From NCBI GenBank assembly GCA_007994965.1, contig VOPW01000001.1:1054001-1118000 (forward strand): a DNA stretch of 64,000 bases. The letters run 5' to 3'. Below are positions 42,564-53,156 of the stretch, one piece after another; position 1 is the stretch's first letter; each line of letters opens with the position of its first letter. A program made the translations under genes and the position numbers. The stretch comes from Piscinibacter aquaticus (GTDB lineage Bacteria > Pseudomonadota > Gammaproteobacteria > Burkholderiales > Burkholderiaceae_C). The notes under the pieces are model-generated. The model searched no databases. It was not told the DNA's origin and saw only the letters and a list, made by a program, of their open reading frames with translations.

Positions 42564-43665
42564 CGGAACTGCCCGGGTGGCAGGTCGCCGAGCATCACGC
42601 GGCCGATGCGCACGCGCTTCAGGCCCGTGACCTTCAGGCCCACGGCCTCGCACATGCGGCGGATCTGCCGTTTCTTGCCCTCGGTCAGTACGAAGCGCAG
42701 CTGATCCTCGTTGACCCACTCGACGCGCGCCGGCTTCAGCGGCTCGCCGTCGAGTTCCAGGCCATGGTTGAGCAGTCGCAGGCCTTCGGCCGACAGCGGC
42801 TGGCCGGCCGCGGGCTGCACGCGCACGAGGTATTCCTTTTCGATCGCGCTGTCCTCGCCGATCAGCTGCTTGGCGACGCGGCCGTCCTGAGTGAGCACCA
42901 GCAGGCCGACCGAATCGATGTCGAGACGGCCGGCCGGCGCGAGGTAACGCAGGTGTTCTCGCGCGAAGCGGATGCCGCTCGGATCCTCGCGCCAGTGGTT
43001 GGCCGCGGTGATCAGCACCGAGGCGGGCTCGTAGCCGTCTTCCGCCCGGCCGCTGACGTAGCCGACGGGCTTGTTCAGCAGCACCGTCACGCGCTGGGCC
43101 TGCTCGGTGCGGGCGCGCTTGTCGACCGTGACCTGCTGGTTCGGCTGCACGCGCGCGCCGAGCTCGGCCACGACACGGCCGTCGACACGCACCCAGCCGC
43201 GTTCGATCCACTCGTCCGCCTCGCGCCGCGACGCGAGGCCCAGTTCGCTCATTCGCTTGGACAGCCGCACGCTGCCTTCCGGATGCGGCGCGCCGACGGC
43301 GGGCGGTGGCGGCTCCGGCTTCTTGCGGCCGCTGAAGGCGGTGTTGGTGCCGGCCGGGCGTGCGGGCGGCAGCGGTGCGGGGGCAGGGCGAGCGGGCGCC
43401 GGGCGTGCAGCTGCCGGGCGTGCCTCGGCGGGGCGGTTGGGTGCGGGGCGGAAGGCCCCGGCCGTGCCGGTGCCGGGCGCGCCGGCGAATACTTCTTGGC
43501 GGCGGCGGGCCGTGCGGGTTCCTGTGCGCGCTGCGCGGCGCGCTCGGCGCGTTCGGCCTGGGCCTGGGCGAGCGTCGGGCGCGGTTTGGCGCCGCCGCCG
43601 CGCAGCGGCGTGCGGCGCGCAGCAGGGCTGGCGGCCGCGGGTTTCTTCAGCTTGAGGGTGGCCAT
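42533..43665 (-). CDS. rRNA pseudouridine synthase, RluF/RsuA family (frameshifted)
   Basis: An S4 domain ([20 protein letters not shown]) followed by an RsuA-type catalytic domain with [10 protein letters not shown], the catalytic Asp in [19 protein letters not shown], and the C-terminal [17 protein letters not shown]. The NKPVGYVSG form points to RluF/RluE rather than RluB. About 378 residues, with an N-terminal Ala/Pro/Arg-rich extension of about 125 residues, within which the frame changes between 43300 and 43500. Such basic low-complexity tails occur on Burkholderiales paralogues and may bind RNA. The exact rRNA target is not decidable from sequence. Confidence 0.88.
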
Positions 43666-43689
43666 GGCCGCAACTGGACCATGCCGGCG

Positions 43690-44533
43690 TCAGCCACCCA
43701 GGCCGAAGAGGTCCCGCAGCGCGTCGCGGTACAGCGCCGGCCGACCCGTTGGTGCTGTAGTGCGTGCCGCCTTCGACCAGCACGAAACGCTTCGGAGACG
43801 GCGCCTTGTCGTAGAGTGCGCGGCCGAGTTCGGGCCGGATCAGCCCGTCGCTGGCGCCATGGACCACCAGCACCGGCACGCGCACCTCGCCGATATGGCG
43901 CGCCGAATCGAAGCGCTGCGTGATCAGCGGCGTGATCGGCAGCCAGCCCCACCTGAAGCTGCGAAAGACATCGGGCACCGAGGTGAAGGTGCCCTCGACG
44001 ATCAGGCCCCGTGCGTCATCGACCTGGCTGGCGAGCTGCACCGCGATCGCACCGCCCAGCGAGTGGCCGAAGATGAAGCGCTGCCGGCCGGGGTGCGCGC
44101 GGCCGATCCAGTCCCACGCGGCACGGGCATCCTCGAGCACGCTGTCCTCCGAGGGCAGCTCGGCCGTGCTCTGGCCGAAGCCGCGGTAGTCGACCGCCAG
44201 CACGGCGAAGCCCAGCTCCTGCATGTTGCGCATGCGGAAGGTGCTGCCCCAGATGTTGCGTCGTGCACCGTGCAGGTACAGCAGCACCGGCGCATCGGCC
44301 TTCGGGTGCGGCAGCCACAGGGCGTGCAGCGTCACGTCTCGCCCGCTCTCGTTCGAGCGATGCGTGATCCAGACGTCTTCCATGCCCTCGGCGCGCGAGG
44401 TCGACCGTGCGTTCTGGTTGGGTTGGAAGATCCATTCGCGCTGCTTCTGGTCGAGCGTGGCGCAGCCGGCCAGCAGGGCGAGGGCGGCCACCAGGGCCAG
44501 CGGCCAGCGCAGCAGGGCAGTCCAACGAGTCAT
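43690..44533 (-). CDS. Alpha/beta hydrolase lipoprotein (frameshifted near the end)
   Basis: An exported lipoprotein (LLAGC lipobox, Cys near residue 23) with an alpha/beta hydrolase fold of the BEM46-like/YfhR type. It shows [15 protein letters not shown] for the oxyanion hole, the nucleophile elbow [10 protein letters not shown], the Asp in [14 protein letters not shown] and the His in [10 protein letters not shown] break near 43745 separates the last 18 residues ([16 protein letters not shown]). The start MTRWTALL at 44533 follows the mutL stop by about 30 bases on the same strand. The substrate is unknown. Confidence 0.85.
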
Positions 44534-44563
44534 CGCCCAGTGAGCCCGAAGCGGCGCCAAAGT

Positions 44564-46349
44564 TCAGCGGCCGCGCCAGAAAAGCGCGTCCAGATCTTTC
44601 GTGGTCAGCTGGCGCCGGGTCGGCCGGCCGTGGTTGCACTGGTCGGCGCGCTCGGTGCGCTCCATGTCGCGCAGCAGCGCATTCATCTCGTCGAGCGTGA
44701 GCTGGCGGTTCGCCCGCACCGCGCCATGGCAGGCCATGGTGGCGAGGATCTCGTGCTGCGCGCGCTCGATCACGTTGCTCGCGTCGTACTGCGCCAGCTC
44801 GGCCAGCACGCTGCGCGCCAGCTCGACCACGTCGCCGCCGGCCAGCGCGGCCGGCCGGGCCCGCACCGCCAGCACCGAAGGCGACAAAGGCGAGACATCG
44901 AGCCCCAGCCGCTGCAGTGCGTCGGCCCGCTGCTCGGCGGTGGCGACCTCTTCGGCCGTGGCGGCGAAGGTGGCGGGGATCAGCAGCGGCTGCGACTCGA
45001 TCGCCGAGCCGGCCAGCGCGGCCTTCAGCCGCTCGTAGACGATGCGCTCGTGCGCCGCGTGCATGTCGACGACGACCAGGCCCTGGCGGTTCTCGGCCAG
45101 GATGTAGACGCCGGCCACCTGGGCGAGCGCGCGGCCGAGTGGCCAGTCGCCGTCGGGGAGGGCGGAGGCCGTGGCAGCCACAGGCGACGCTGAGCTGGTC
45201 GACCAGGCCGGCGGCACCTCCTGCGCGAACAGCACGGCGGCCTGCTGCAAGCCGAGCGAGGCCTGCTGCGGCGGATGGATCGGCCACGGCCGCTGTGAAG
45301 CGGCGCCCGTGGGCGTGGTCATGGCCATCGGTGCGGCCGGCTCCGCGTGTACGATCTCTTCGCCCGCGCGCGACACCGCCAGCGCCACGGTCGACCGCAC
45401 GCCGCACCAGCTGATGCACCTCGCGCGCATCGCGGAAGCGCACCTCGATCTTGGTCGGGTGCACGTTGACGTCGACGAGGCCCGGCGCGATGTCGATGAA
45501 CAGCACGTAGCTCGGCTGCTTCGCGCCGTGCAGCACGTCTTCGTAGGCCGAGCGCACGCCGTGGGCGATCAGCCGGTCGCGCACGTAGCGGCCGTTGACG
45601 TAGACGTATTGCTGATCGGCGCGCGAGCGCGCGGCCTCCGGCAGCCCAGCGCGGCCGCGGATGCGCAGCACGCCGAGTTCGAGCTGAACCTCCCGGCTGG
45701 CCACGACGAAATCGTCGTCGAGCACGTCGCGCACGCGCTGCTCGGCGCTCGCGCGGCGCCATTGCTGCACCAGCTTGCCGTCGTGCCAGACGGTGAACGA
45801 CACATCGGGGCGTGTCAGCGCGTGCCGGCGCACGGCCTCGATGCAGTGCGCCAGTTCGGTGGCTTCCGTCTTCAGGAACTTGCGCCGCGCCGGCGTGGCG
45901 AAGAAGAGCTCGCGCACCTCGACGCTGGTGCCGCAGGCACGCGCCGCCGGCACCAGTTCGCCCGAGCGGGCATCGAGCCGCTGCGCGTGCGGCGCATCGA
46001 CCGTGCGGCTGGCGATGCTGACGTCGGCCACCGAGGCGATGGCCGCCAGCGCCTCGCCGCGAAAGCCCATCGTCGCGACGTTCTCCAGCTCGGCCAGCGA
46101 GCCGATCTTGCTGGTGGCGTGGCGGCGCAGTGCCAGCGGCAGCTCGGAAGCGGGGATGCCGCAGCCGTCGTCCTCGACGAGGATCGCGCGGATGCCACCG
46201 CCCGTGAGGCGCACGGTGATCTCGCTGGCGCCGGCATCGAGCGCGTTGTCGACCAGTTCGCGCACCACCGAGGCCGGCCGTTCCACCACCTCGCCGGCGG
46301 CGATCTGGCTGATCAGCTCGTCGGGCAGTTCGCGGATCGGGCGCCGCAA
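44564..46349 (-). CDS. mutL: DNA mismatch repair protein MutL (frameshifted)
   Basis: A GHKL ATPase that links mismatch recognition to strand removal, about 595 residues. N-terminal motifs: ISQIAAGEVVERPASVVREL, DAGASEITV and TMGFRGEALAAIASV. The C-terminal domain carries VVDMHAAHERIVYERL, which fits the DQHA(X)2E(X)4E endonuclease motif, together with ACHGAVRANRQL and CNHGRPT. The enzyme is thus expected to nick DNA itself, unlike E. coli MutL. A missing base near 45395 splits the frame. The open frame begins at TTG 46349, but an ATG at 46461 in another frame (MSETAFAGG) may be the true start, with the palindromic repeat lying between. Confidence 0.92.
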
Positions 46350-46351
46350 GA

Positions 46352-46425
46352 TGACGGCCCCTCGGTCGGCGCGTACGCCGACCGATCCCCCGAGGGGGAT
46401 GCGGGCCGGCTTGGGGCGGCCCGGC
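46352..46425 (+). repeat. Second copy of the palindromic repeat, over the mutL start
   Basis: CCCCCGAGGGGG at 46387-46398 and TTGGGGCGGCCCGGC at 46411-46425 match the repeat at 31324-31360. An adjacent inverted repeat, CGGTCGGCG with CGCCGACCG around GTA, lies at about 46364-46384. The element sits between the first conserved MutL codons and the probable upstream start. Confidence 0.65.
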
Positions 46426-46465
46426 GCTCGGCCCGCCGCCCGCGAATGCGGTTTCGCTCATGCGT

Positions 46466-47212
46466 TCAATGCCGCGTGACGACGATCGGCGCGCCGCGCG
46501 TCACGATCATCGTGTGTTCGTACTGCGCGCTCAGGTTGCCGCGGGCGCCCACCAGCGTCCAGCCGTCGCCCGATTCCTCGACCACCGTGCTCTTGGTGGA
46601 GAGGAAAGGCTCGATCGTGATCACCATGCCCTCGCGCAGCACGCGGCGGTCGTGCGGATCGAAGTAGCCGGTGATCTCGGTCGGCTCCTCGTGCAGCGCG
46701 CGGCCGACGCCGTGGCTGGCGAGGTTGCGGATGATGCGGAAGCGGTGCGCGCGAGCGGTCTGCTCGATGGCGCGGCCGATGACGTTGAGTGGTGCACCGT
46801 CGCGCACCTGGCGCATGGCATGGTCGAGCGCCGTCTGCGTGGCGTGGCACAGCCGCTGCTGCACCGGCGTGACCGGTGGCACCGCCCGCGTGCCGCCGGT
46901 GTCGGCAAAGTAGCCGTCGAGCTCGGCCGAGACGTCGATGTTGACCAGATCGCCGCGGCGGATCACGCGCTCGCCCGGGATGCCGTGCGCCGCTTCCTCG
47001 TTGATGCTGATGCAGGTGGCGCCGGGAAAGCCGTAGCTCAGGCGCGGTGCCGAGCGGGCGCCGGCCTCGGCCAGCCAGCGCTCGCCCAGCGCATCGAGTT
47101 CGGCGGTGGTCATGCCCGGCTCGAGGCTGTCGAGCATGCGCGCGAGCACGCGCGACACGACGGCGCCCACCCGCTGCAGGCCTTCGACGTCACCTTGCGA
47201 TTCAATGGTCAT
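46466..47212 (-). CDS. map: Methionine aminopeptidase, type I
   Basis: Removes the initiator Met from new proteins. The 248-residue frame is intact. The five metal ligands can be placed in GDLVNIDVSAELDGYFADTG (two Asp), ASHGVGRALHEEP (His), TIEPFLSTK (Glu) and YEHTMIVT (Glu). The loop INEEAAHGIPGERVI contains the substrate His. I start at ATG 47212 (MTIESQ), because the longer frame runs into the divergent dedA gene. It is the non-extended form without an N-terminal zinc domain, as expected in bacteria. Confidence 0.95.
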   Translation of the reverse strand: MTIESQGDVEGLQRVGAVVSRVLARMLDSLEPGMTTAELDALGERWLAEAGARSAPRLSYGFPGATCISINEEAAHGIPGERVIRRGDLVNIDVSAELDGYFADTGGTRAVPPVTPVQQRLCHATQTALDHAMRQVRDGAPLNVIGRAIEQTARAHRFRIIRNLASHGVGRALHEEPTEITGYFDPHDRRVLREGMVITIEPFLSTKSTVVEESGDGWTLVGARGNLSAQYEHTMIVTRGAPIVVTRH

Positions 47213-47251
47213 GCGGCATTGTAGGAAGGCCGCCGCCGATAATCGCGCGCC

Positions 47252-47892
47252 ATGGACATCGTGGCCTTCCTGATCGACTTCATCCTGCACGTCGACGTGC
47301 ACTGGCGAACTTCGTCGCCACCTACGGCACCTGGGTCTACGTGCTGCTGTTCGTCATCATCTTCGTCGAGACCGGCGTGGTGGTGATGCCCTTCCTGCCC
47401 GGCGATTCGCTGCTCTTCGTCGTCGGTGCGCTGGCCGGCGCCGGGCTGATGAACTATCCGCTGGCGATGGCGCTGCTGACGGCTGCGGCCATCCTCGGCG
47501 ACCAGTGCAACTACAGCATCGGCCGCTATTTCGGGCCCAAGGTATTCCAGTGGGAGAACACGCGCTTCTTCAACAAGAATGCCTTCAACCGTGCGCACGC
47601 GTTCTACGAGAAGCACGGCGGCATCACCATCATCCTGGCGCGCTTCTTCCCCTTCCTGCGCACCTTCGTGCCCTTCGTCGCCGGCGTGGCGGCGATGACG
47701 CGCAGCCGCTTCACGCTCTACAACATCGTCGGCGCGGCGATCTGGGTGTGCGGCGTGGTCACCGCGGGCTACCTGTTCGGCAACATCCCGTGGGTGAAGG
47801 AGAACCTCGACAAGATCATCTGGGGCGCGATCCTGATCCCCGGGCTGATCGTCATCTTCGGCGCGATCAAGGCGCGGCGCGCGGCGGCCTGA
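47252..47892 (+). CDS. DedA family membrane protein (frameshifted at residue 18)
   Basis: An inner membrane protein of about 214 residues of the DedA/SNARE-associated family, implicated in lipid flipping and membrane potential. Family marks: FVETGVVVMPFLPGDSLLFV, DQCNYSIGRYFGPKVF and HGGITIILARFFPFLRTFVP with the essential Arg residues. The N-terminus MDIVAFLIDFILHVDVH is in another frame, one base being missing near 47305. The gene is divergent from map, with 39 bases between starts. Confidence 0.9.
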
Positions 47893-47913
47893 GCCACGCG
47901 CCGCGCGCTTGCA

Positions 47914-50481
47914 TCAGGGCGCCGGGCCGATCGGCACGAAGCCCATGACCGGGTCGTCGGTCAGCACCACGACCATCATGCCGTCGGGCGTGACGACCAT
48001 CTGGCCGGTCTTCAGCGCCTTCGCGTAGCCGGAGACGCGGTAGTTGGCCAGTTCGGTGCCGTTGCTGGCATGCACCCAGAAGTCGGCCACGCTGTACCAG
48101 CCGGAGATGCCGCAGATCGCGCGGCCGTCGCTCGTGACTTCGACGTTGTTCGGATAGGCGTCGCCGCCGGGCAGGCTGCCGACGAAGCTGAGGTCGGCCG
48201 GGTCCAGGCGTGAGCAGCGGTACGGTGCGCCGGAGGCGGTGTACAGCGCCTGCCCGTCGCCGCGCACGGCGATGTCCTGGCCGTTGGAGGCGCCGTTGAT
48301 GAACCAGCCGCCACCGGCCGGCGTGATGCTGAGCACGCCGCCAGCCATGGCGCTGTAGTCGATGTCGTAGGCATACACCGACGCGGGGCTGAGCCCCGAA
48401 TCCTGCGCATACACCTTGCGCCCGTCGTCCGAGGCCGTCAGCGTGCCCTGCACGGCATTCGCCCCGAGGCTGCGCCCTTGCTGGTAGGCGCGGCCGTGCC
48501 CCACCAGCACCACCTCGACGCCGTTCGGGCGGATCGCCAGCACCGAGGTGCTGCCGTCGACCGCCCCGGTCGAGCGTCCAGGTGGCTGACAGGGTGCGGG
48601 TGTCCAGGTCGACCACCGCCGGGGCTGCGGTTGGCCGTGTCGAGCGCGTAGAGCCGGCTGCCGTCGGGCGAGACGCTCATCTTGCCCAGCGCTGCGCCAA
48701 CGCCGTTGATCGTTCCCACTTGCGTGGCGGTGTAGGCGTTGTAGATGCCGATCGAGCCGCCGCCGGCGTGGGTGTAGACGAGCGGACGGATGCGGTCGGC
48801 CACCACCTCGCGCAGGTCCATCGGCAAGGTCGTGATCGCGCTCGGCGCTGTGGCGCTCTTCCACAGCGCGATACGCACGACGGCACCTTCGACACCCGGC
48901 GTTGCGGTGGCGAGGGTCACGCGGGCGAGGCTGATCGCACCGGCGGGCAGGCTCGCCGGATTGGCCGTGAGGGTCAACGTCGGGCTCGAGCCGGTGTTGC
49001 CGCTGGCCGTGACGCCCAGCCGTGCGCTGTCGGAAGTGGCCGTCCAGCCGAGGGCGCCGCCGAAGTTGTCCGCCACGCGCAGCGTGCGCGACAGCACCGT
49101 GCCCAGCGGGCTGCTGGCCGTGCCGACGCCCCAGGTCGAGGGCAGAAGGCGTCGCTGGTCGAGGTGCAGCGTGGCGGTCAGCGGCAGGCTGACGGTGTCG
49201 CCATTGACTGTCGCACTGACGGTCACGGTCGCGGTCGAGGTGCCGGCGCTGGTCGGTGCGATGCCGGGCGCGAGACTCAGCGTGCTGCCGATCGAACTGA
49301 CGGTGCCCGACGGCGTGGTGCTGGCGAGCCATGACGGCAGCGTGCCGAGGCGCCAGGGATGTTCGATCGCCGCGGTGTTGAGGCTGATCGCCAGCGTCTG
49401 CGCGCTCGTCAGATCGCGGCCCCTGGGCCCGCCGAGGGTGACGCCGCCGGCCGTGGCCGACAGCGTCGGCGCGATCAGCGACAGGCGCGCAGTGACCGTG
49501 CGATTGACGATGCCCGGCGATGACAGCGTCACGTCCGCAGCGTGTTCACCGCTGGCCAGTGGGCCGCGGCTGGGGTCCGGCTGCATCGACAGCAAGGCTG
49601 GCGTCGTGCCGCTGGCCGGCGAGAGCAGCAGCCAGGGCTGCGAGCTGACCGCATTCCAGGGCGCGCTGACGTTGCTGTCGAGCGCGAAGGACAGCGGCTG
49701 CTGCGCGATCGGGCTGCCGTTGATCGCCGAGAAGACCGGCACGCCGGAATTCAGCACGAACTGTGTCGGGATGACCTCGAGCGAGAACGGCACCTCGGCG
49801 GTCTGGCCATCGCTGCCGCGCACGGTGACCGTGGCTGCGTACTGGCCGACGGCGAGCGTGGGCGTCAGGTACGAGACGCTGAAGGCGCCGGAGCCGCGGC
49901 CGCTGCCGCCGCTGATCTGAAGCCACGGTGCGGTGGTCGAGGCCGTCCACGGTTGATCGGCCGAACTCACCGTGACACCGACCGCCTGCGCGAGCGCGGC
50001 GCCCCAGTGCACGGTGGCCGCCGTGCTGTTGGTGGCCTGCGCCCGCAAGGGGCCGGCCGCCACCGTGATCGTGTAGGGCAGCGGGAACGGCGAGCCGGCG
50101 TACTGGCTGGCGCACTGCGCGTCCTTGCACAGCTGAATCTGCAACGTGCCGGTGTGCTGCCCGATGGCCGCTGGGCGAGGTGAAGACGGTTGCGGTGAGC
50201 GTGCGGGCGTCGACCGGCGTGATGTTCACCGTGCCGGTGAGCACCTGCCGGCTGTCGACGATGTAGATGTACAGCGTGCCGGTCAGAGCCGCCGGATTGC
50301 CCACCGTCGCGCGGACGCTCAGCGTCGCCGAGGTGCCGGCCTCCACGTTCGCCGTGAGACTGGACGGCGACAGGGTGATCTGCGGATCGTTGGCATTGCC
50401 ACCGCCGCCCCCGCCACCTCCGCACGCGGCGAGCGCGCACGCCACCACCAGGGCGGCGAGGCCCTGCAAGCACTTCTTCAT
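47914..50481 (-). CDS. Large secreted lipoprotein with BACON-like repeats and a C-terminal propeller-like domain (three frame breaks)
   Basis: About 856 residues. The lipobox VACALAAC precedes a poly-Gly run (GGGGGGGG). Next comes a beta-rich region with at least three repeats of the type PWLQISGGSGRGSGAFSVSY and QPWLLLSPASGTTPALLSM, the BACON-like pattern. The C-terminal third has WD/YVTN-like blades: KMSVSPDGSRLYALD, VLAIRPNGVEVVLVG and LTASDDGRKVYAQDSG. Breaks lie near 50165, 48620 and 48565. I know no precise homologue or function. Architecture suggests an outer-membrane-anchored, outward-facing binding protein, perhaps for carbohydrate or surface adhesion. It stands alone on its strand, downstream of the esterase. 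Confidence 0.7.
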
Positions 50482-50552
50482 CGATCCCTCCCTGCTGATC
50501 TTGTCGTCGTGCAGGTCGAGTCCTGCATCGCAGGGGCACTATGCCATGGCCG

Positions 50553-51494
50553 TCAGCGCGCGGCCTCCAGGGCATCCCGCAGCGCCGCGGCACACAGCCG
50601 CACCGCCGTATTCGCCTCGTCGAGCACCTTGCCCATCAGGATGAAGCCGTGGATCTGCCGCTCGAAGCTCACGTGCGTGGCCGTATTGCCGGCTTCGCTG
50701 AGCTTCTGCGCATAGGCCAGCCCTCGTCGCGCAGCGGGTCGTAGCCGGCGGTCAGCACCAGCGCCGGCGGCAGACGCGAGATCCGGGTGCAGCAGCGGTG
50801 AGGCGCGCCAGTCGGCGTAATGCGCGGGCTCGGGGATGTAGTGGCCGGTGAAGTAGGCCATCGTGTCGCGCGTGAGCAGGTAACCCTCGCCGTTGCTGGT
50901 GTGCGAGGGCGCGTTGCGGTGCTGGTCGGTGGCCGGGTAGATCAGCAGCTGGTACGCCAGCGGCAGATCGCCGGCATCGCGTGCGGCCAGGGCCACCACC
51001 GCGGCCAGGTTGCCGCCGGCGCTGTCGCCACCGACCGCGATGCGTTCGGGATCGAGGTGCAGCGCGGCTGCGTTGCGATGCACCCAGCGCGCCGCGGCGA
51101 TCGAATCGTCGACCGCCGCCGGGAAGCGGTGCTCCGGCGCGAGGCGGTAGTCGACCGACACCACCGCGCAGCCCGAGTGGTTGGCCAGTTCGCGGCACAG
51201 CGTGTCGTGCGTGTCGAGATCGCCGATCACCCAGCCACCGCCGTGGTAGTAGACGAGCGCCGGCAGCACGGTCGGCCATCGTGCCCAGCGGCCGGTACAG
51301 GCGCAGCGGGATCGCGCCGTGCGGCCCTCGGCGGCGAGGTCGCTCACCGAGGCCACCGGCGGCGGCGCCGGTTGCGTGAAGCCGCGGCGATCCCGGTAGA
51401 CGGCGCGCGCCTCGGCCGGCGTCAGCGTGTGGGTGGGCGGCACGCCGCGTTGGGCGATCAGGTCGAGCAGGGCGCGGGCGTGGGGGTGCAGCAT
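50553..51494 (-). CDS. Alpha/beta hydrolase, hormone-sensitive lipase (HSL) type
   Basis: A 313-residue esterase of family IV. The oxyanion motif is [11 protein letters not shown], the nucleophile [14 protein letters not shown] and the catalytic His in IHGFILMG. The catalytic Asp expected in a [13 protein letters not shown] motif is hidden in a scrambled stretch near 50720-50770. There the open frame reads [19 protein letters not shown], but a neighbouring frame supplies the normal residues. A second scrambled stretch lies near 51265-51330. Both look like paired indels. It is divergent from the NCS1 permease gene, with which it shares a 190-bp control region. Confidence 0.85.
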   Translation of the reverse strand: MLHPHARALLDLIAQRGVPPTHTLTPAEARAVYRDRRGFTQPAPPPVASVSDLAAEGRTARSRCACTGRWARWPTVLPALVYYHGGGWVIGDLDTHDTLCRELANHSGCAVVSVDYRLAPEHRFPAAVDDSIAAARWVHRNAAALHLDPERIAVGGDSAGGNLAAVVALAARDAGDLPLAYQLLIYPATDQHRNAPSHTSNGEGYLLTRDTMAYFTGHYIPEPAHYADWRASPLLHPDLASAAGAGADRRLRPAARRGLAYAQKLSEAGNTATHVSFERQIHGFILMGKVLDEANTAVRLCAAALRDALEAAR

Positions 51495-51632
51495 GGGCGT
51501 GGTGGGGCAGGAAGGCGGCTGTCGATCATGCCGCAGCGGCGCGCCGATTGCCGCGGCGGCAGTCGCGGCAGCCCTGCGGCCGGCGCATGGCTGGATCCGG
51601 GTTTACGCGGAGAGCAGGGTCGGTTTCACTGC

Positions 51633-51647
51633 ATACACTGCTTGTAT
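51633..51647. promoter_or_regulatory. Inverted repeat, probable GntR operator
   Basis: ATACA-ctgct-TGTAT is a perfect inverted repeat 37 bp upstream of the NCS1 permease start, and it overlaps TTGTATAC (51642-51649), similar to operators of FCD-type GntR proteins. The GntR gene is the next but one downstream, so local feedback control is plausible. Confidence 0.5.
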
Positions 51648-51684
51648 ACCAGCTTGCATGGCTGATTCAGCCCAGGAGGAGAGC

Positions 51685-53134
51685 ATGGAAATCCGCAACC
51701 CGTCCCCCGGCCTCTACAACGAGGATCTCGCGCCGGCGCGCGATCGGCGCTGGGGCGCCTTCAGCATCTTCAACGTCTGGACGTCCGACGTTCACAGCCT
51801 GTGGGGCTACTACCTCGCCGCCAGCCTGTTCCTGCTGTGCGGCAGCTTCACCAATTCCTGATCGCCATCGGCCTCGGTTCGCTGGTGATCTTCGTGCTGA
51901 TGAACCTGATCGGCTGGGCCGGCGAGAAGACCGGCGTGCCGTACCCGGTGCTGGCGCGTGCCTCGTTCGGCGTGTGGGGCGCCAACCTGCCGGCGCTGGT
52001 GCGCGCGGTGGTGGCGATCTTCTGGTACGGCGCGCAGACCGCCGCGGCCTCCGGCGCTGGTGGCGCTGCTGGTGCGCAACGACGGCCTGATGGAGTTCCA
52101 CAAGACCACGCACTGGCTCGGCCACAGTGGCCTGGAGGTGATCTGCTACGTGATCATCTGGGGCCTGCAGTTGCTGATCATCCAGAAGGGCATGGAGACG
52201 GTCCGCAAGTTCCAGGACTGGGCCGGCCCGGCGGTGTGGGTCGCGATGCTGGTGCTGGCGATCGGCCTGGTGGTCAAGGCCGGCGGCTTTTCGTTCGAGC
52301 ACGGCATTCCGATGGAGGTGCTGCTCGAGAAGACCAAGGACGCCGGCGTGGCCGGACAGCCGGGCTCGTTCTGGGCGCTGATGGCGGTGGGTGCCACCTG
52401 GATCACCTACTTCGCGGCGCTGTACCTGAACTTCTGCGACTTCTCGCGCTATGCCTCGAACCGCCGGGGCGGTGACGCGCGGCAACCTCTGGGGCCTGCC
52501 GGTCAACCTGATCCTGTTCTCGCTGGTGGCCGGTGTCACGACGATCGCCGCCTTCCAGGTCTACGGCGAAGTGCTGTTGCACCCCGAGCAGATCTCCGCC
52601 AAGTTCGACAGCTGGGTGCTCGCCGCCATCGCCGCGCTGACCTTCGCCGTGGCCACGCTCGGCATCAACGTGGTGGCGAATTTCGTCTCCTCGGCCTTCG
52701 ACATCTCCAACGTCTTCCCGAACCAGATCGACTTCAAGAAGGGCGGCTACATCGCGGCGGCGATTGCGCTGGTGCTCTATCCGTTCGCGCCGTGGGAAGG
52801 CAACGCCGCGCAGTTCGTCAATGCGATCGGCGCCACCATGGGCCCGCTGCTCGGCATCATCCTGGTCGACTACTACCTGATCGCCCGCGGCCGCATCAAC
52901 GTGCAGGCGCTGTACGAGGAGCACGGCGAGTACCGCTACCAGGGCGGCTGGAACGTCAATGCGCTCGTGGCCACCGGCATCGGCGCGGTGTTCTCGACCA
53001 TCCTGCCCAACTTCACCACGCTGCTGCCGAGCTGGTGGGGTACGTACGGATGGTTCTTCGGCGTGGCGATCGGCGGCGCCGTTTACTATGCGCTGGCCAA
53101 CCTGAGGCCGCGCGCGGTGCCGGCCCTGGCCTGA
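51685..53134 (+). CDS. NCS1 family nucleobase/cation symporter (three frame breaks)
   Basis: A permease of about 483 residues with 12 transmembrane helices. The family pattern is clear: YNEDLAPARDRRWGAFSIFN at the N-terminus, VWTSDVHSLWGYYLAAS in helix 1, YPVLARASFGVWGANLPAL in helix 3 and LGIILVDYYLIARGRINVQA near the end. Breaks are near 51860 (missing base), 52055 and 52465 (extra bases). ATG 51685 has a strong AGGAGGA site. The class carries uracil, cytosine, allantoin, hydantoin or similar. The GntR regulator after it suggests catabolic uptake, but no degradation enzymes are adjacent. Confidence 0.88.
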
Positions 53135-53156
53135 CACGGCTCGCACGACAACCCGC

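Noticed and set aside
42764..45193. An 809-residue plus-strand open frame over the pseudouridine synthase, hydrolase and mutL
   Set aside because: Shadow frame of minus-strand genes with recognised catalytic motifs.
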